Positions 6,534 to 7,988 of a DNA stretch of 7,988 bases are shown piece after piece. The DNA is from Kiritimatiellia bacterium (GTDB lineage Bacteria > Verrucomicrobiota > Kiritimatiellia > RFP12 > UBA1067), in NCBI GenBank assembly GCA_017508315.1, contig JAFVZE010000347.1, positions 1 to 7,988 of the forward strand. The letters are read 5' to 3'. Positions within the stretch are counted from its first letter, which is position 1, and the number at the start of each line of letters is the position of its first letter. A program made the translations under genes and the position numbers. The notes beneath the pieces were generated by a model. It searched no databases and was not told the origin of the DNA. It was given only the letters and a program-made list of their open reading frames with translations.

Positions 6534-7931
6534 TCAGACTCCGCCGCGGCCGCGAAGCGTGCCGTGCGAGAGGAACCCGTCGTACTTGCGGACCAGAAGA
6601 TGCGACTCCATGATGCGCAGCGTATCAAGCGCCACGCCGACGATAATGAGAAGCGAGGTGCCGCCGAAGAACGAAGCGATCGACCACGGAACCGACATCC
6701 AGCCCATGAGCAGCATCGGGATGAGAGCCACAATCAAAAGCCCGGTGCCGCCGATCAGAGTGATCTTCGTCATCGTGGCATCGAGATATTCGGCGGTGGC
6801 GCGTCCAGGACGTATTCCGGGAACGTAGGAACCGTCCTTTTTGAGGTTCTCCGAAATGTCAATGGCGTTGAACTGCGTCGCGACCCAGAAGAACGCGAAG
6901 AACATGATCATCGCGGCATAGACGACAAGATGAAGGGCCGTCGGGTTGGAGAGATCCTGCGCGAAACGGTTGAGCATCCCCGAAAAACCGCTGGAAGTCG
7001 GATCGGTAACCTTCATGAGCAGCGCCGAAGGGATCTGGATGAGCGGCTGCGCGAAGATGATGGGCATAACGCCGGTGTAGTTCACCCTGAGAGGCATGAA
7101 AGTCTGCTGCATGCCGTAGGTGTTGCCGCCGCCGACACTGCGGCGCGTGGTGTGGATGGCGACCTTGCGCACGCCCTGAGTGAGCATGACCGTCCCCATG
7201 ACGACGAGCAGGAAGAAGATGACGAGAATCGGCAGTTCCGCGATCGGAGCGGACGCCTGTACGCCCGCGAGACCGAAATAACGCTCCCACGCGCTGATGA
7301 TCGCCTCGGGCAGACGCGAAGTGATGTTGATCATGATGATGAGCGAAGCGCCGTTGCCCACTCCGAAGGTGGTGATCTGATCGGCGATCCACATAACGAA
7401 AAGCGCGGCGGAGGTCATGCCGATCACCGTCATGAGCTGGAAGCCGATCCCGGGATTGGCGACGATTTCAACGCCGGCGAAGGCCTGGCCGAGAGCGCCG
7501 GGGTGGCTGAGCATCGTAGCGATGCCCCACGACTGCACCACGCAAAGCACGATCGTCAGATAGCGGGTGATCTGCGCAAGTTGCTGGCGACCGCTTTCAC
7601 CTTCCTTCTTGAGTTTTTCAAGCGAAGGAATGACCGAACCCAAGAGCTGAATCACGATCGATGCCGAAATGTAAGGCCAGATCGAGAGAAAGCCGATGCC
7701 GCACTGCTCGAGCGCGCCGCCCGTAAAGACGTTGAACCAGTCCAAGAGCCCGCCGCCGGCCGCGCTCTGCCGCGCAGTCTCGATGACGCCCTGAAGCGCG
7801 CGCCAATCGACTCCCGGAGTCGGGATCTGCGAAATAAGACGGCACACGAACACGAGGCCGAGCGTGATCAATATTTTCTTGCGCAGTTCCGGGATGCGGA
7901 ATGCGTTGGAAAAACCCTTCATCATTGCCAT
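6534..7931 (-). CDS. secY: Protein translocase channel subunit SecY
   Basis: SecY is the pore-forming inner-membrane subunit of the SecYEG translocon, which threads unfolded preproteins to the periplasm (with SecA) or into the membrane (with ribosomes). The 465-residue product is close to the usual length of about 430-450 and has the ten-helix pattern. Visible family motifs are the first periplasmic/plug region (IPTPG near 36-40, GGAL at 71-74, WPYISASIVIQLL at 85-97), the second signature (GVGNGASLIIM at 190-200) and the cytosolic loop YVPGIRPGRATAEYLD at 369-384, whose R374 matches the conserved loop arginine important for translocation in E. coli SecY. The C-terminal FFGGTSLLI (421-429) is also typical. 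The start MAMMKG is chosen because AAGGAG lies 11 bases upstream and family similarity begins right after it. No ribosomal gene follows; a glycosidase-like gene lies 43 bases downstream. Identity is near certain. Confidence 0.97.
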   Translation of the reverse strand: MAMMKGFSNAFRIPELRKKILITLGLVFVCRLISQIPTPGVDWRALQGVIETARQSAAGGGLLDWFNVFTGGALEQCGIGFLSIWPYISASIVIQLLGSVIPSLEKLKKEGESGRQQLAQITRYLTIVLCVVQSWGIATMLSHPGALGQAFAGVEIVANPGIGFQLMTVIGMTSAALFVMWIADQITTFGVGNGASLIIMINITSRLPEAIISAWERYFGLAGVQASAPIAELPILVIFFLLVVMGTVMLTQGVRKVAIHTTRRSVGGGNTYGMQQTFMPLRVNYTGVMPIIFAQPLIQIPSALLMKVTDPTSSGFSGMLNRFAQDLSNPTALHLVVYAAMIMFFAFFWVATQFNAIDISENLKKDGSYVPGIRPGRATAEYLDATMTKITLIGGTGLLIVALIPMLLMGWMSVPWSIASFFGGTSLLIIVGVALDTLRIMESHLLVRKYDGFLSHGTLRGRGGV

Positions 7932-7942
7932 ATCTGAATCAT

Positions 7943-7948
7943 CTCCTT
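7943..7948 (-). promoter_or_regulatory. Shine-Dalgarno sequence of secY
   Basis: On the minus strand AAGGAG ends 11 bases before the ATG at 7931. The frame stays open upstream to the window edge but contains no other ATG, so this site decides the start. The spacing is slightly long but workable. Confidence 0.75.
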
Positions 7949-7970
7949 GCTTTTTGGAAATTATTTGCAG

Positions 7971-7979
7971 ATGATACCA
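7971..7979 (-). promoter_or_regulatory. Possible extended -10 promoter element for secY
   Basis: The minus strand reads TGGTATCAT, a TGn extended -10 followed by a hexamer matching TATAAT at five of six positions. It would start a transcript near 7964, leaving a leader of about 33 bases that includes the secY Shine-Dalgarno. No -35 can be judged because the window ends. If real, secY is transcribed at least partly by itself and not only as part of a ribosomal-protein operon. Short AT-rich matches like this arise by chance, so confidence is low. Confidence 0.3.
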
Positions 7980-7988
7980 AAAAATCGC

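Noticed and set aside
5540..6613. 357-codon plus-strand open frame
   Set aside because: Antisense shadow of the GH109-type gene; low-complexity Val/Ala/His/Asp composition and no family motif.
6510..7937. 475-codon plus-strand open frame
   Set aside because: It lies entirely antisense to secY. Its product is rich in Arg, Asp, Glu and His with no recognisable domain, as expected of the complement of GC-rich membrane-protein codons.

Overview
The window carries six genes, all on the minus strand, packed head to tail with gaps or overlaps from 8 bases of overlap to 86 bases of spacing. In transcription order (right to left) they are secY, a Tat-exported glycoside hydrolase of the GH109 type, a GtrA-like membrane protein, a secretin with an unusual N-terminus, a DUF481 outer-membrane barrel, and a B12-binding-type radical SAM enzyme. 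The last ~220 bases on the left hold no convincing gene. Long plus-strand reading frames are antisense shadows in GC-rich coding sequence.

The organism is a Gram-negative (secretin and DUF481 barrel imply an outer membrane) with GC-rich coding sequence. The GH109 enzyme with a Tat signal, the B12/radical SAM protein, DUF481 and the octamer array AACATTCR suggest the PVC superphylum, possibly Kiritimatiellota or a relative. That placement is inference from gene content and general familiarity; SecY would allow a proper tree.

Region by region: 6534-7931 is a full-length SecY translocon channel with a good Shine-Dalgarno and a possible promoter of its own. No ribosomal-protein gene follows it; instead, after 43 bases, comes the GH109-like enzyme (5012-6490). 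Its stop overlaps the GtrA-like start by 8 bases, so those two are probably co-translated. At 4498-4526 lies the most regulatory-looking spot: a 9-bp inverted repeat running into a consensus extended -10 (TATGATATAAT) placed so that transcription would begin at the A of the secretin ATG, predicting a leaderless mRNA. The secretin (2779-4491) has a ~90-residue alanine-rich helix where N0/N1 modules would normally be, and overlaps the DUF481 gene (1757-2782) by ATGA. An array of ten and a fraction 8-bp units fills the whole gap between DUF481 and the radical SAM gene (225-1670) and presents an ATG every 8 bases just upstream of its start.

Functionally, the genes share a cell-envelope theme: inner-membrane export (SecY), exported glycan hydrolysis (GH109), membrane passage of a lipid-linked sugar (GtrA), an outer-membrane pore (secretin) and a barrel (DUF481). 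The likely transcription units are secY-GH109-gtrA and secretin-DUF481, with the radical SAM gene either the tail of the second or separately controlled through the array.
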